A DNA stretch of 64,000 nt, from contig MEHQ01002443.1 in the NCBI GenBank assembly GCA_008828725.1, forward strand, positions 1 to 64,000. The letters are read 5' to 3'. Numbering within the stretch: position 1 is the stretch's first letter; the number at the start of each line of letters is the position of its first letter. Positions 54,895-64,000 of the stretch are shown piece after piece. Origin of the DNA: Saccharina japonica. Lineage: Eukaryota; Sar; Phaeophyceae; Laminariales; Laminariaceae. The position numbers and the translations under genes were made by a program. The notes below the pieces were generated by a model that was given only the letters and a program-made list of their open reading frames with translations, did no database searches and was not told the origin of the DNA.

Positions 54895-55284
54895 TTGGTC
54901 GAAATCGGGTTTTGGACGGGTGTCGTACGAAGTCAAGGATGTTTATTATGTTGGGCAGAGGCCGACACGCGGGGGCAGGTGGACAGACACACACACGAAC
55001 AGACAGCACCACAGCTGAAACGGTGCCCCACTGCTGTGAAGGAGGTTTTTATCCAACAGACGGCCTCGCGATTTTGCGTGAATGATGAAACAGTTGTTAT
55101 TTTCTGTGAACATCACAGGAGACAAAAACAAGGCGCGCTTTGTTATTTCTGGGTAGCGGGTATTTCTATAAATACTACTGTAGGTGTGACAGTGCATGGT
55201 GTACTGCACTTTAGGTGTGTAGTATTAATGATTACAGTTCTATTGGGAACCACAGGGAGTGAACTGCGGAGGTATTTGGCCTGA
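54895..55284 (+). CDS. Unassigned open frame in the left arm (129 codons)
   Basis: The peptide begins MVEIGFWTGVV and contains ETVVIFCEHHRRQKQGALCY. No domain is recognised. The minus strand over the same place (55232-55695) has two overlapping frames of equal plausibility, so strand and reality are both open. Confidence 0.18.
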   Translation: MVEIGFWTGVVRSQGCLLCWAEADTRGQVDRHTHEQTAPQLKRCPTAVKEVFIQQTASRFCVNDETVVIFCEHHRRQKQGALCYFWVAGISINTTVGVTVHGVLHFRCVVLMITVLLGTTGSELRRYLA

Positions 55285-56567
55285 TAACTCCCTCGTTTCT
55301 AAAACGTATAAACGCCCCTCGTTTTGACCTCGATCGTGGAATCTGCGCAGAATCTTGATTACGGGCGAAGTGGCCGTTGGAGCAGCTGCTGCCGGCCTCG
55401 CTGCTCTTGCGCAGGTGTGTGTTCATCGAGCCGCGGAAATTGTTGAGTTTTAAAAGTAAGTCAACAATCGTGCTTGTGAAATCCTTCCATAACGTATGCT
55501 TATGAAGTCTTCTGCTGGTTCGTGAAACATGTACTGTACGCACCACCACTGTGCTGTGGTATTTCGGTAGGCAAGTAGGTGGTTGGTTTGGTTTTCTCGG
55601 CCCAGGTGTAGTGCGTGGCGCGGCGATAAAGTACTTAGGAAGGGGTTTTCCACTCTTCTTCGCATGTTTGGGGCTTGAGCCCGCTGTGAATCCAACTACC
55701 GTAGTAGTGGTCCCTCTATAGTGTCGGTTGAGTATAGCACTACAGTAGTAGTAGTGGTCCCTCTATAGTGCCGGTTGAATAGTGCCGGCTCTCCGCTATC
55801 ATTGTGCCTGTGAAATCGCTTGACACAGATGGGATTGATCAACCAGTGGGGCAGTGCGCGGAATAGTGCCGGTTGCCGTTATAGTGCCGGTATTGTTGGC
55901 TGACCCATACCGGCACTATTGAGGGGCCATCATTGTGCTGTTGTTATTCATAGTGTCAGCTCTTCAGGAGCAGCACTTCCTCGTTTTTTTTATTCTAGTA
56001 ATAAGCATCGCTGCTTCTGGAGGCTCCCCAAACAGAGGCCGAGCAGCGTTTGTCTTTGTCAGTCAAGTCATGGAGTCGCCCTCTCTCGGCAGTGGTTTTC
56101 GGTGTTAACGGTGCCGTGCGTAGGTTCCTTTTATACGCGACAGCCTGTTTGTTACGGGCAGCGCAGAATTAAACCGGCTGATGTCGTGTTTTTCGAACAA
56201 TACCGGGCGGGCGCCGTCTGTCCGTAATGTCGTGGACAACAACTCCGATTGCTTTCCTGGGTGATATTTCCCGCTGTTGTCTCCGTTCCAGTCTTCGGCC
56301 TGAAGTCCTTCCGGAAATGCACGCGCCGGTCAGACGACGAGCATGCGGACGGGTGTGTGGGCGTCTCAGGCGATCTCCATCGTCCTGTTAATTCCTCGCG
56401 GCATCGCCTTTAGGTTCAGTAGCCTTTACCGTGTTCTTGACCCACAAATCGTACTATATAATATTAACATATATATATTACTGTTTTTGTGGTGGTCCGC
56501 ACATTTTGTTTTCAGATTGTCTAAAACGCTCAGCGAAGCCGCGCTCGGTTCGAGCCTTAGGCCGGAC

Positions 56568-56606
56568 TAGGGTTGGGGTCAGGGTAGGGGTTGGGTTGGG
56601 TCGAAG
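56568..56606 (+). repeat. G-rich telomere-like stretch
   Basis: TAGGGTTGGGGTCAGGGTAG and its continuation form degenerate GGGTT-type units, a weak relative of the interstitial repeat at 40567-40612. Mirrored at about 61225-61263. Confidence 0.5.
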
Positions 56607-56618
56607 CCTTCTCGTGAT

Positions 56619-57104
56619 TTGGGTAAAAAAACACACCCAAAAACACGTAAAAACAGCAAGAAATCAGGATGTATCCGATACTTTACCTGGTACGATTTGT
56701 GGGTTAAGGTTAACGACCGGTGGAGGCGCCTCTTGAGGTTGACGCTTCATAGAGTTGTTTTGTCTTTGAATGTTGTCCTGGATGTTTGGGGTTTTCCTCT
56801 CCCGGCGCTGTTGACAATCGCGTTGGATGTGTGCTGTGTGCTGACTATGGAAGAGTTGGCGGGGGCTCGTTGGCGGCCTCTGAGTCGCACGCATCCTATC
56901 GGGCTGCGTATGATTTTTCATCCTCGCTTTCATGACGTGTTGGGTCAACGTGTCACCACGCCCTTCCTCCCAACGTACTGTGCTACTGGTAGTATACTGA
57001 GGTACACCATTACCGTACATGGATAGACTATATTTATATATATATACTCTTGGCATAGCTGTTGCTAGGAAGTCGCACAGTAGGGTATTGGTAACTGTCG
57101 TCAT
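56619..57104. other. Ambiguous open region, both strands, left arm
   Basis: A plus-strand frame of 135 codons (56619-57026) and a minus-strand frame of 146 codons (56664-57104) overlap. The minus one starts MTTVTNTLLCDFLATA. That start region is shared with 21125-21200, where it reads MTTVTNILLREFLATA, so the minus strand may carry a conserved leader or start. No product is recognised. Confidence 0.3.
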
Positions 57105-57128
57105 TTCGTGTACGTTGCTTGGTGGATC

Positions 57129-57282
57129 CCGTCGGTCGGTAGGCCGGTCGGTAGGCCGGTCGGTAGGCCGGTCGGTAGGCCGGTCGGTAGGCCGGTCGGT
57201 CGGTCAGTAGGTCGGTCGGTCGGTCGGTCGGTCGGTCGGTCAGTCGGTCGGTCGGTCGGTCGGTCGGTCGGTAGGCCGCTTC
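57129..57282 (+). repeat. GTCGG simple-sequence array, left arm
   Basis: Tandem GGTC and GGTCGGTAGGCC units over about 150 bp. The 12-bp form dominates the first third and the 4-bp form the rest. Translations such as GRSVGRSVGR are compositional. Confidence 0.92.
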
Positions 57283-57364
57283 AGACTCATATCGAAAAGG
57301 GTCGCCGTGTAAATTAGAAACCCGCATTCGCTCGAAATAAAAATATCGTACCTACTACGCGGGA

Positions 57365-57757
57365 ATAGTCGGTAGTCGGTAGTCTAGTGGCCAGCTTCGA
57401 ATACTACTGTTATAGCATTGGTACTCGGTGAGATTTTGACTTTATTTGCAAAAATAAAAAGGAATCATTTGCTGAGAGCGCCTTCGTAGCGTGGGTAGGC
57501 GGAATTCGACGCCAGTCGGCGAGGGAAGAAAGTGCTGAAACATTATCGCGATAAAAATGCAAGGCAAATACCGTAGTGGGGGAGGAGGGAGAAGAGCCTA
57601 CTTAGTTACCCCGGATCTGAATTACGACTAAAGAGGGAGAGAGAAGAGGAGGGTGAAGTTAATAATGGGACGGGGAAAAAAAAAGAATTATTCGGAACCA
57701 AATATGGTGTCTAAACATATAGAGGCATGCCTGCTTTTTCTGATTGCTGTGTCTTAA
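57365..57757 (+). mobile_element. SINE-like repeat, left arm copy
   Basis: A head with GGTAGTCTAGTGGC (A-box-like) is followed by a body with CGCGATAAAAATGCAAGGCA, GTAGTGGGGGAGGAGGGAG and TTACCCCGGATCTGAATTAC. It then runs into AAATATGGTGTCTAAACAT next to the 47-bp array. The body matches the minus-strand repeat at 41745-42105. The tRNA-like head is more degenerate here. Confidence 0.55.
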
Positions 57758-57964
57758 CTACAATAGCCCCCCCGAAATAATATACCGTGGGTTCTGAATT
57801 CTTGCTACAATAGCCCCCCCGGAATAATATATCGTGGGTTCTGATGTCTTACTACAATAGCCTCCCCGGAATAGTATATCGTGGCCTCTGATGTCTTACT
57901 ACAATAGCCCCCCCAAAAAATATATCGTGGCTTCTGAATTCTTACTACAATAGCCCCCCCGAAA
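57758..57964 (+). repeat. 47-bp tandem array, left arm
   Basis: Four full units and a partial of CTACAATAGCCCCCCCGGAA, then TAATATATCGTGGGTTCTGA and a short tail, with a few substitutions per unit. The array is interrupted at its inner side by the MITE at 57968. Confidence 0.9.
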
Positions 57965-57967
57965 TAA

Positions 57968-58173
57968 GGGCCCGTATTAACGAAGACAGCAAAAATTCAA
58001 TTTGGAAAAAAAAAAAAAAAAACGCTTTTCATTGGTCAACACACGCACCAGCACCCAATATTATGCCCCAAGATCCTAATCTTTGGTGCTGGTGCGTGTG
58101 TTGACCAATGAAAAGCGGATTTGATTTTTTTTTTTTCAATTTGAATTTTTGTCTTCTTCGTTAAAACGGGCCC
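57968..58173. mobile_element. Tourist/Harbinger-type MITE, left arm (mismatched flanks)
   Basis: The ends are GGGCCCGTATTAACGAAGAC and the inverse complement of TTCGTTAAAACGGGCCC. Inside, two copies of CTTTTCATTGGTCAACACAC face each other, so almost the whole 206 bp folds into one hairpin. Ends beginning GGGCCC with a 3-bp TWA target duplication fit PIF/Harbinger (Tourist-like) elements. Here the flanks are TAA outside (57965-57967) and TTA inside (58174-58176), which are not a matching pair on the same strand. The inner end is exactly where arm similarity stops. Confidence 0.8.
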
Positions 58174-59659
58174 TTAGTCCATGGGCTTGCTCATCGGGCA
58201 CGAGTATGCGTACGTAGCACTTGTTTTCCGACTCACCCCACGGTAGGGGCGTACGAGCATCATTTTCTGAGCTCCTCACATGAGGAGCTCAATATCTCAC
58301 CCGAAACATGACCCCGGAGACATTCGTTCTCGCAACCCGATCAAAACTTCCGATGCGGTAGTCCAAAAACAAATACACCAGTAAAATAATAATAGTATCC
58401 GGTGGTTACTCGCGTGAGGAGCTCAGCCGGTCAGACAATATTGAGCCAGAACGTGGTAGCCCTACCGTGGGATTGCTCTTCCCCCCTCGAAAACCATGGT
58501 TTAGGTGCGGTATAGAGCTCCTCAAGTGACCATACCATCCTCACAAAAAACATGGTGCACCTGCATCCAGGCTACCGTAGGATACGTCTGGTGCTTCAGT
58601 AGGGGTGTTTTCCACTACTACAGTACATCGTTCACGCCACTCGGGCGCGTGGCCTCTGTATATTACTCGAAACTGGACGTGGTGCCCTGGGATACGCCCA
58701 TTGACAAGGTGCCCGGGGGAGTGTGTCCCGTGTGGCGCATCCCATCCACATGGTGTGTTCCCACGGCTACTACCATGGGGGGAAATTGATGTCGGGCTGC
58801 CGTGAACGATCCCTAATTTCCAGCAAAACATCGGTTGGATCGGTTTTCATTGTTTTGTCTGGGACGCGCGTATCGTAGATTTGGAAACTACGGGAGATAT
58901 TTATGATATATGGGACCCCCCCCCCCCTGTTGGCGTGCTTTCTACACGCGCTGCAGCGGGCATACATATATATATTTACATATACTCGTATATAAATGCA
59001 TCGCAACTGCAACTGAGGGGGGGCGGTGATTGGCTAGACAGGTAGAACTACTGTGGGCGAAATCGCTTGCACGATGTTGAAAGCAAACGCTGGCTGGTGC
59101 GACGCCAACTCATAGAACAAAAACTGGGAGGGGAAATGCCGTCTCGCCCTCGAGAAGGGTAGCCCCACCGAACGAAAAATGTCTACAGCACACGGTTGTT
59201 CTTGTTTGCCCGTCGGTTCTTGCTATACACGTAGCGTTTCTGAGGCATTTCAAGTCATGCACACGGGAGCCTCGAAAAACTCGGATGGGTTCGAAAGTCC
59301 TGCCTGTGCGAATTGTTGTCCGATCATGTTCCGGAATGCAGAAACCTTTCACCCAGCCTTTTAGTACCCTTCATCAGTGTATGTTTTTGCGGGGGGGGGG
59401 CATAGGCATAGCATCATACTCCACCATGGCCACAAAAATACTGCGTCCGCCCATGTTTACACACCATCATTGGTTCTGATTACTCTATATGTTCCCCCGG
59501 AATAATACATATTCCGGGGGGGCTATTGTAGTAAGAAATCAGAACTCACGATATATTATTCCGGGGGGGCTATTGTAGTAAGAACTCAGAACTCACGGTA
59601 TATTATTCCGGGGGGGCTATCGGCTATTGTAATAATAAATCAGAACCCACGATATATTA
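58174..59659. other. Central spacer of the inverted duplication
   Basis: 1486 bp not shared between the arms. The left part (58177-58600) is a repeat related to 48900-49075 with three GAGCTCCTCA words, two of them forming GAGCTCCTCACATGAGGAGC near 58270. The middle has no recognised gene and contains C and G runs near 58915 and 59390. The right part (59452-59659) repeats the TGTTTA.ACACCAT..TTGGTTC phrase and then carries three extra 47-bp units leading up to the right MITE. Confidence 0.75.
59497..59659 (-). repeat. 47-bp tandem array, spacer part next to the right MITE
   Basis: Three to four further units of the same array, present only on the right side. They show that the right MITE sits inside a longer array, whereas the left copy loses the array exactly at the MITE end. 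Confidence 0.85.
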
Positions 59660-59863
59660 GGGCCCGTTTTAACGAAGAAGAAAAAATTCAAATTGAAAAA
59701 AAAAAAATCAAATCCGCTTTTCATTGGTCAACACACGCACCAGCACCAAAGATTAGGATCTTGGGGCATAATATTGGGTGCTGGTGCGTGTGTTGACCAA
59801 TGAAAAGCGTTTTTTTTTTTTTTTTCCAAATTGAATTTTTGCTGTCTTCGTTAATACGGGCCC
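59660..59863. mobile_element. Tourist/Harbinger-type MITE, right arm (intact, matched TSD)
   Basis: Inverse complement of 57968-58173 with about three small indels or substitutions. It is flanked by TTA at 59657-59659 and TTA at 59864-59866. Removing the element and one TTA restores the 47-bp array unit (GATATATTATTTCGGGG against GATATATTATTCCGGGG elsewhere). This proves insertion into the array and marks this copy as the original configuration. Confidence 0.88.
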
Positions 59864-59866
59864 TTA

Positions 59867-60073
59867 TTTCGGGGGGGCTATTGTAGTAAGAATTCAGAAG
59901 CCACGATATATTTTTTNGGGGGGGCTATTGTAGTAAGACATCAGAGGCCACGATATATTATTCCGGGGAGGCTATTGTAGTAAGACATCAGAACCCACGA
60001 TATATTATTCCGGGGGGGCTATTGTAGCAAGAATTCAGAACCCACGATAATTATTTCGGGGGGGCTATTGTAG
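59867..60073 (-). repeat. 47-bp tandem array, right arm
   Basis: Mirror of 57758-57964. Contains one N in a C/G run at 59917 and small homopolymer differences from the left copy. Confidence 0.88.
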
Positions 60074-60466
60074 TTAAGACACAGCAATCAGAAAAAGCAG
60101 GCATGCCTCTATATGTTTAGACACCATATTTGGTTCCGAATAATTCTTTTTTTTTTCCCGTCCCATTATTAACTTCACCCTCCTCTTCTCTCTCCCCTTT
60201 AGTCGTAATTCAGATCCGGGGTAACTAAGTAGGCTCTTCTCCCTCCTCCCCCACTACGGTATTTGCCTTGCATTTTTATCGCGATAATGTTTCAGCACTT
60301 TCTTCCCTCGCCGACTGGCGTCGAATTCCGCCTACCCACGCTACGAAGGCGCTCTCAGCAATATGGTTCCTTTTTATTTTTGCAAATAAAGTCAAAATCT
60401 CACCGAGTACCAATGCTATAACAGTAGTATTCGAAGCTGGCCACTAGACTACCGACTACCGACTAT
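60074..60466 (-). mobile_element. SINE-like repeat, right arm copy
   Basis: Mirror of 57365-57757 and the more easily read relative of 41745-42105. On the plus strand both read ATCCGGGGTAA, CTACGGT..TTGCCTTGCA and TTTTTATCGCGA in the same order. Confidence 0.55.
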
Positions 60467-60548
60467 TCCCGCGTAGTAGGTACGATATTTTTATTTCGAG
60501 CGAATGCGGGTTTCTAATTTACACGGCGACCCTTTTCGATATGAGTCT

Positions 60549-60702
60549 GAAGCGGCCTACCGACCGACCGACCGACCGACCGACCGACTGACCGACCGAC
60601 CGACCGACCGACCGACCGACCTACTGACCGACCGACCGGCCTACCGACCGGCCTACCGACCGGCCTACCGACCGGCCTACCGACCGGCCTACCGACCGAC
60701 GG
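60549..60702 (-). repeat. GTCGG simple-sequence array, right arm
   Basis: Mirror of 57129-57282, same number and order of units as far as can be counted. Confidence 0.92.
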
Positions 60703-60726
60703 GATCCACCAAGCAACGTACACGAA

Positions 60727-61212
60727 ATGACGACAGTTACCAATACCCTACTGTGCGACTTCCTAGCAACAGCTATGCCAAGAGTATATATATATAAATA
60801 TAGTCTATCCATGTACGGTAATGGTGTACCTCAGTATACTACCAGTAGCACAGTACGTTGGGAGGAAGGGCGTGGTGACACGTTGACCCAACACGTCATG
60901 AAAGCGAGGATGAAAAATCATACGCAGCCCGATAGGATGCGTGCGACTCAGAGGCCGCCAACGAGCCCCCGCCAACTCTTCCATAGTCAGCACACAGCAC
61001 ACATCCAACGCGATTGTCAACAGCGCCGGGAGAGGAAAACCCCAAACATCCAGGACAACATTCAGAGACAAAACAACTCTATGAAGCGTCAACCTCAAGA
61101 GGCGCCTCCACCGGTCGTTAACCTTAACCCACAAATCGTACCAGGTAAAGTATCGGATACATCCTGATTTCTTGCTGTTTTTACGTGTTTTTGGGTGTGT
61201 TTTTTTACCCAA
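60727..61212. other. Ambiguous open region, right arm
   Basis: Mirror of 56619-57104 with the same two overlapping frames (146 codons plus strand, 135 minus). The conserved MTTVTN start is on the plus strand here. Confidence 0.3.
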
Positions 61213-62546
61213 ATCACGAGAAGGCTTCGACCCAACCCAACCCCTACCCTGACCCCAACCCTAGTCCGGCCTAAGGCTCGAACCGAGCGCGGCTTCGCTG
61301 AGCGTTTTAGACAATCTGAAAACAAAATGTGCGGACCACCACAAAAACAGTAATATATATATGTTAATATTATATAGTACGATTTGTGGGTCAAGAACAC
61401 GGTAAAGGCTACTGAACCTAAAGGCGATGCCGCGAGGAATTAACAGGACGATGGAGATCGCCTGAGACGCCCACACACCCGTCCGCATGCTCGTCGTCTG
61501 ACCGGCGCGTGCATTTCCGGAAGGACTTCAGGCCGAAGACTGGAACGGAGACAACAGCGGGAAATATCACCCAGGAAAGCAATCGGAGTTGTTGTCCACG
61601 ACATTACGGACAGACGGCGCCCGCCCGGTATTGTTCGAAAAACACGACATCAGCCGGTTTAATTCTGCGCTGCCCGTAACAAACAGGCTGTCGCGTATAA
61701 AAGGAACCTACGCACGGCACCGTTAACACCGAAAACCACTGCCGAGAGAGGGCGACTCCATGACTTGACTGACAAAGACAAACGCTGCTCGGCCTCTGTT
61801 TGGGGAGCCTCCAGAAGCAGCGATGCTTATTACTAGAATANAAAAAACGAGGAAGTGCTGCTCCTGAAGAGCTGACACTATGAATAACAACAGCACAATG
61901 ATGGCCCCTCAATAGTGCCGGTATGGGTCAGCCAACAATACCGGCACTATAACGGCAACCGGCACTATTCCGCGCACTGCCCCACTGGTTGATCAATCCC
62001 ATCTGTGTCAAGCGATTTCACAGGCACAATGATAGCGGAGAGCCGGCACTATTCAACCGGCACTATAGAGGGACCACTACTACTACTGTAGTGCTATACT
62101 CAACCGACACTATAGAGGGACCACTACTACGGTAGTTGGATTCACAGCGGGCTCAAGCCCCAAACATGCGAAGAAGAGTGGAAAACCCCTTCCTAAGTAC
62201 TTTATCGCCGCGCCACGCACTACACCTGGGCCGAGAAAACCAAACCAACCACCTACTTGCCTACCGAAATACCACAGCACAGTGGTGGTGCGTACAGTAC
62301 ATGTTTCACGAACCAGCAGAAGACTTCATAAGCATACGTTATGGAAGGATTTCACAAGCACGATTGTTGACTTACTTTTAAAACTCAACAATTTCCGCGG
62401 CTCGATGAACACACACCTGCGCAAGAGCAGCGAGGCCGGCAGCAGCTGCTCCAACGGCCACTTCGCCCGTAATCAAGATTCTGCGCAGATTCCACGATCG
62501 AGGTCAAAACGAGGGGCGTTTATACGTTTTAGAAACGAGGGAGTTA

Positions 62547-62936
62547 TCAGGCCAAATACCTCCGCAGTTCACTCCCTGTGGTTCCCAATAGAACTGTAAT
62601 CATTAATACTACACACCTAAAGTGCAGTACACCATGCACTGTCACACCTACAGTAGTATTTATAGAAATACCCGCTACCCAGAAATAACAAAGCGCGCCT
62701 TGTTTTTGTCTCCTGTGATGTTCACAGAAAATAACAACTGTTTCATCATTCACGCAAAATCGCGAGGCCGTCTGTTGGATAAAAACCTCCTTCACAGCAG
62801 TGGGGCACCGTTTCAGCTGTGGTGCTGTCTGTTCGTGTGTGTGTCTGTCCACCTGCCCCCGCGTGTCGGCCTCTGCCCAACATAATAAACATCCTTGACT
62901 TCGTACGACACCCGTCCAAAACCCGATTTCGACCAA
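62547..62936 (-). CDS. Unassigned open frame in the right arm (129 codons)
   Basis: Identical translation to 54895-55284; same doubts about strand. Confidence 0.18.
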   Translation of the reverse strand: MVEIGFWTGVVRSQGCLLCWAEADTRGQVDRHTHEQTAPQLKRCPTAVKEVFIQQTASRFCVNDETVVIFCEHHRRQKQGALCYFWVAGISINTTVGVTVHGVLHFRCVVLMITVLLGTTGSELRRYLA

Positions 62937-63147
62937 CCCAGTGTCTATAGAAGCCGACAGGCTTGCGTGTATAGCTTGTGGGGCTTGTTTCGTCGCAGCC
63001 AGTTTCGAGCTAGCCGTGGTGGCCGTGCTACAGCAGTGCGTGTTCGGAGATCCTGCCCCGTCAGTACGAGTAGTGCTTTTTTTTCTTCGAGAAAGGCTTC
63101 GTATAGCGACACACCTGTACTATCTAGACCTATCGCTTAAGTTCCTT

Positions 63148-63654
63148 TCACAGCTCGCAGGAGCTTTCAACGCTCGGTGACACTCTCAAGAAGGGGTGGG
63201 CACCAAATATATCAGGAGACGGCACTTTCACCCCTTTGACAGCGTCAAGGGAAAGTCCTTGACGGGTGTACTTTGACACATTGACGACAAAACCCGGGGA
63301 TACAAAGTAACATCCCCGTTTGTTGGGAAATAGCCTGGCCATATGATCGAAAACCTGTATTTTCCTTGGTAATGGATGTTGACTGTCTATTTCTGCCTCG
63401 GTTTGCTGCTGCTGCTGGTGCTGTGCTGGCGTTGGCACGCAACACACAGCAGACAAGTCAATAAATAAAATAAGGGGTTTCCACGCAGATAATGAGGCGA
63501 TTTTACAGCGGGATAGGGGACAATCCGTCCAGACGGGTGGAAATGCTATGACGGGACAGCTTTGACTGACTTTTTGACGCTTGTCCGTCTCCTGACATAC
63601 TTGGTGGGCACAGGGCACAGGGCACAGGTGACCCCCCTCCTTCCCCTCCGGCAC
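63148..63654 (-). CDS. Unassigned open frame in the right arm (168 codons)
   Basis: Identical translation to 54177-54683. If the locus is real, the two copies would be divergently arranged duplicates pointing toward the spacer. Confidence 0.25.
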   Translation of the reverse strand: MPEGKEGGHLCPVPCAHQVCQETDKRQKVSQSCPVIAFPPVWTDCPLSRCKIASLSAWKPLILFIDLSAVCCVPTPAQHQQQQQTEAEIDSQHPLPRKIQVFDHMARLFPNKRGCYFVSPGFVVNVSKYTRQGLSLDAVKGVKVPSPDIFGAHPFLRVSPSVESSCEL

Positions 63655-64000
63655 TTGCTTGGATTCTACAGGCTACCAGCATGTTTTCTGTTTAATCTCG
63701 CGTAGTGTACGGCAATCTGAGCTATGAACAGCTGTGGAAGATCGTGTGGCGAGTCTCTCTTTCCCGGCCGACAAGAGGAGGCAGATGTCGGTCCCCACAG
63801 TAGTTATTTTGCCCTCTGTTAAAATAGCATAGCATGCAGAGGGGTTGCTCTGCATGCGGTCCAAATGATACTTCTTCGAGATTGGCAGACCCACTCCGCC
63901 TCCTGGCGATGCCATCATTCAAGCAAAAATCCACGGAATGAGGCCATCCTTTTGGTTCGTGCACGGCGTATGTCAGCTGGGCGGGGCGCGGGTCGGGGCT

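Larger units (their letters stand above)
53831..58173 (+). repeat. Left arm of giant inverted duplication
   Basis: Every base position p here pairs with 117831 minus p in the right arm over almost the whole length, with only a few homopolymer indels and substitutions. The outer limit is set by the window end, not by loss of similarity, so the true arm may be longer. The arm holds candidate frames of unknown function, a GTCGG simple array, the SINE-like repeat, a 47-bp tandem array and a MITE at its inner end. The near-identity means a very recent event, ongoing gene conversion, or an assembly artefact. Confidence 0.92.
59660..64000 (-). repeat. Right arm of giant inverted duplication
   Basis: Reverse-complement copy of 53831-58173, continuing to the window end. 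Two single N bases (59917 and 61841) show local assembly uncertainty. The outermost bases read GCGGGTCGGGGCT where the mirrored left arm predicts GCGGGTCGAGGCT, a single mismatch just before the window ends. The arm limit is therefore not seen. Confidence 0.92.

Noticed and set aside
57019-57317. GRSVGRSVGR or RPTDRPTDR repeat proteins
   Set aside because: They are direct translations of a GTCGG simple-sequence array and appear in several frames on both strands.

Overview
The window looks like nuclear DNA of a complex eukaryote. It has spliced exons, abundant simple repeats, non-autonomous DNA transposons with target-site duplications, and very little coding sequence. The best organism guess is a brown alga or related stramenopile (Ectocarpus-like). 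This is an inference: the main intact reading frame is an array of repeats of the GHLDILQWARANGCPW type, which I associate with large gene families in brown algae, other stramenopiles and their large DNA viruses. No ribosomal, organellar or bacterial gene was seen.

Only two host genes are well supported, both on the minus strand. One (about 21.24-22.9 kb) encodes a protein of about 550 residues made almost wholly of some 16 tandem 27-residue ankyrin-like repeats. The other (about 44.6-50.75 kb) is a canonical ankyrin-repeat gene that I assembled from three exons. Their reading phases match and the 33-residue repeat spacing is kept across both junctions; its introns of 2651 and 2832 bp are full of repeats. 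A cysteine-rich frame at 32.4-33.1 kb looks like a broken mobile-element gene. Other frames are weak candidates.

The rest is a nest of repeats. From 0 to 9 kb lie a 2043-bp hAT-type element with a perfect 8-bp target duplication (2991-5033) and a 1117-bp TA-flanked element with mariner-like ends (6038-7154). Both sit in a long dispersed repeat whose other pieces occur at 29.3-30.1 kb and 35.4/38.5-39.4 kb. From 12.5 to 20 kb there is a 191-bp near-identical direct-repeat pair and a two-unit 2.3/1.6-kb tandem duplication with a conserved hairpin. From 23.7 to 25.6 kb lie two copies of a TACCGGTA-rich minisatellite element. A fold-back element with arms of about 350 bp occupies 36.25-37.30 kb. 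Small MITEs and a tRNA-headed SINE-like repeat lie at 41.7-45.7 kb.

The most striking structure is a giant inverted duplication. The sequence from at most 53,831 to 58,173 is repeated almost perfectly in reverse from 59,660 to the window end, around a 1.49-kb spacer. The inner edge of both arms coincides with the end of a Tourist/Harbinger-type MITE. The right copy has matched TTA/TTA target duplications, while the left copy has TAA/TTA. That pattern points to MITE-mediated rearrangement, although an assembly artefact must be excluded.
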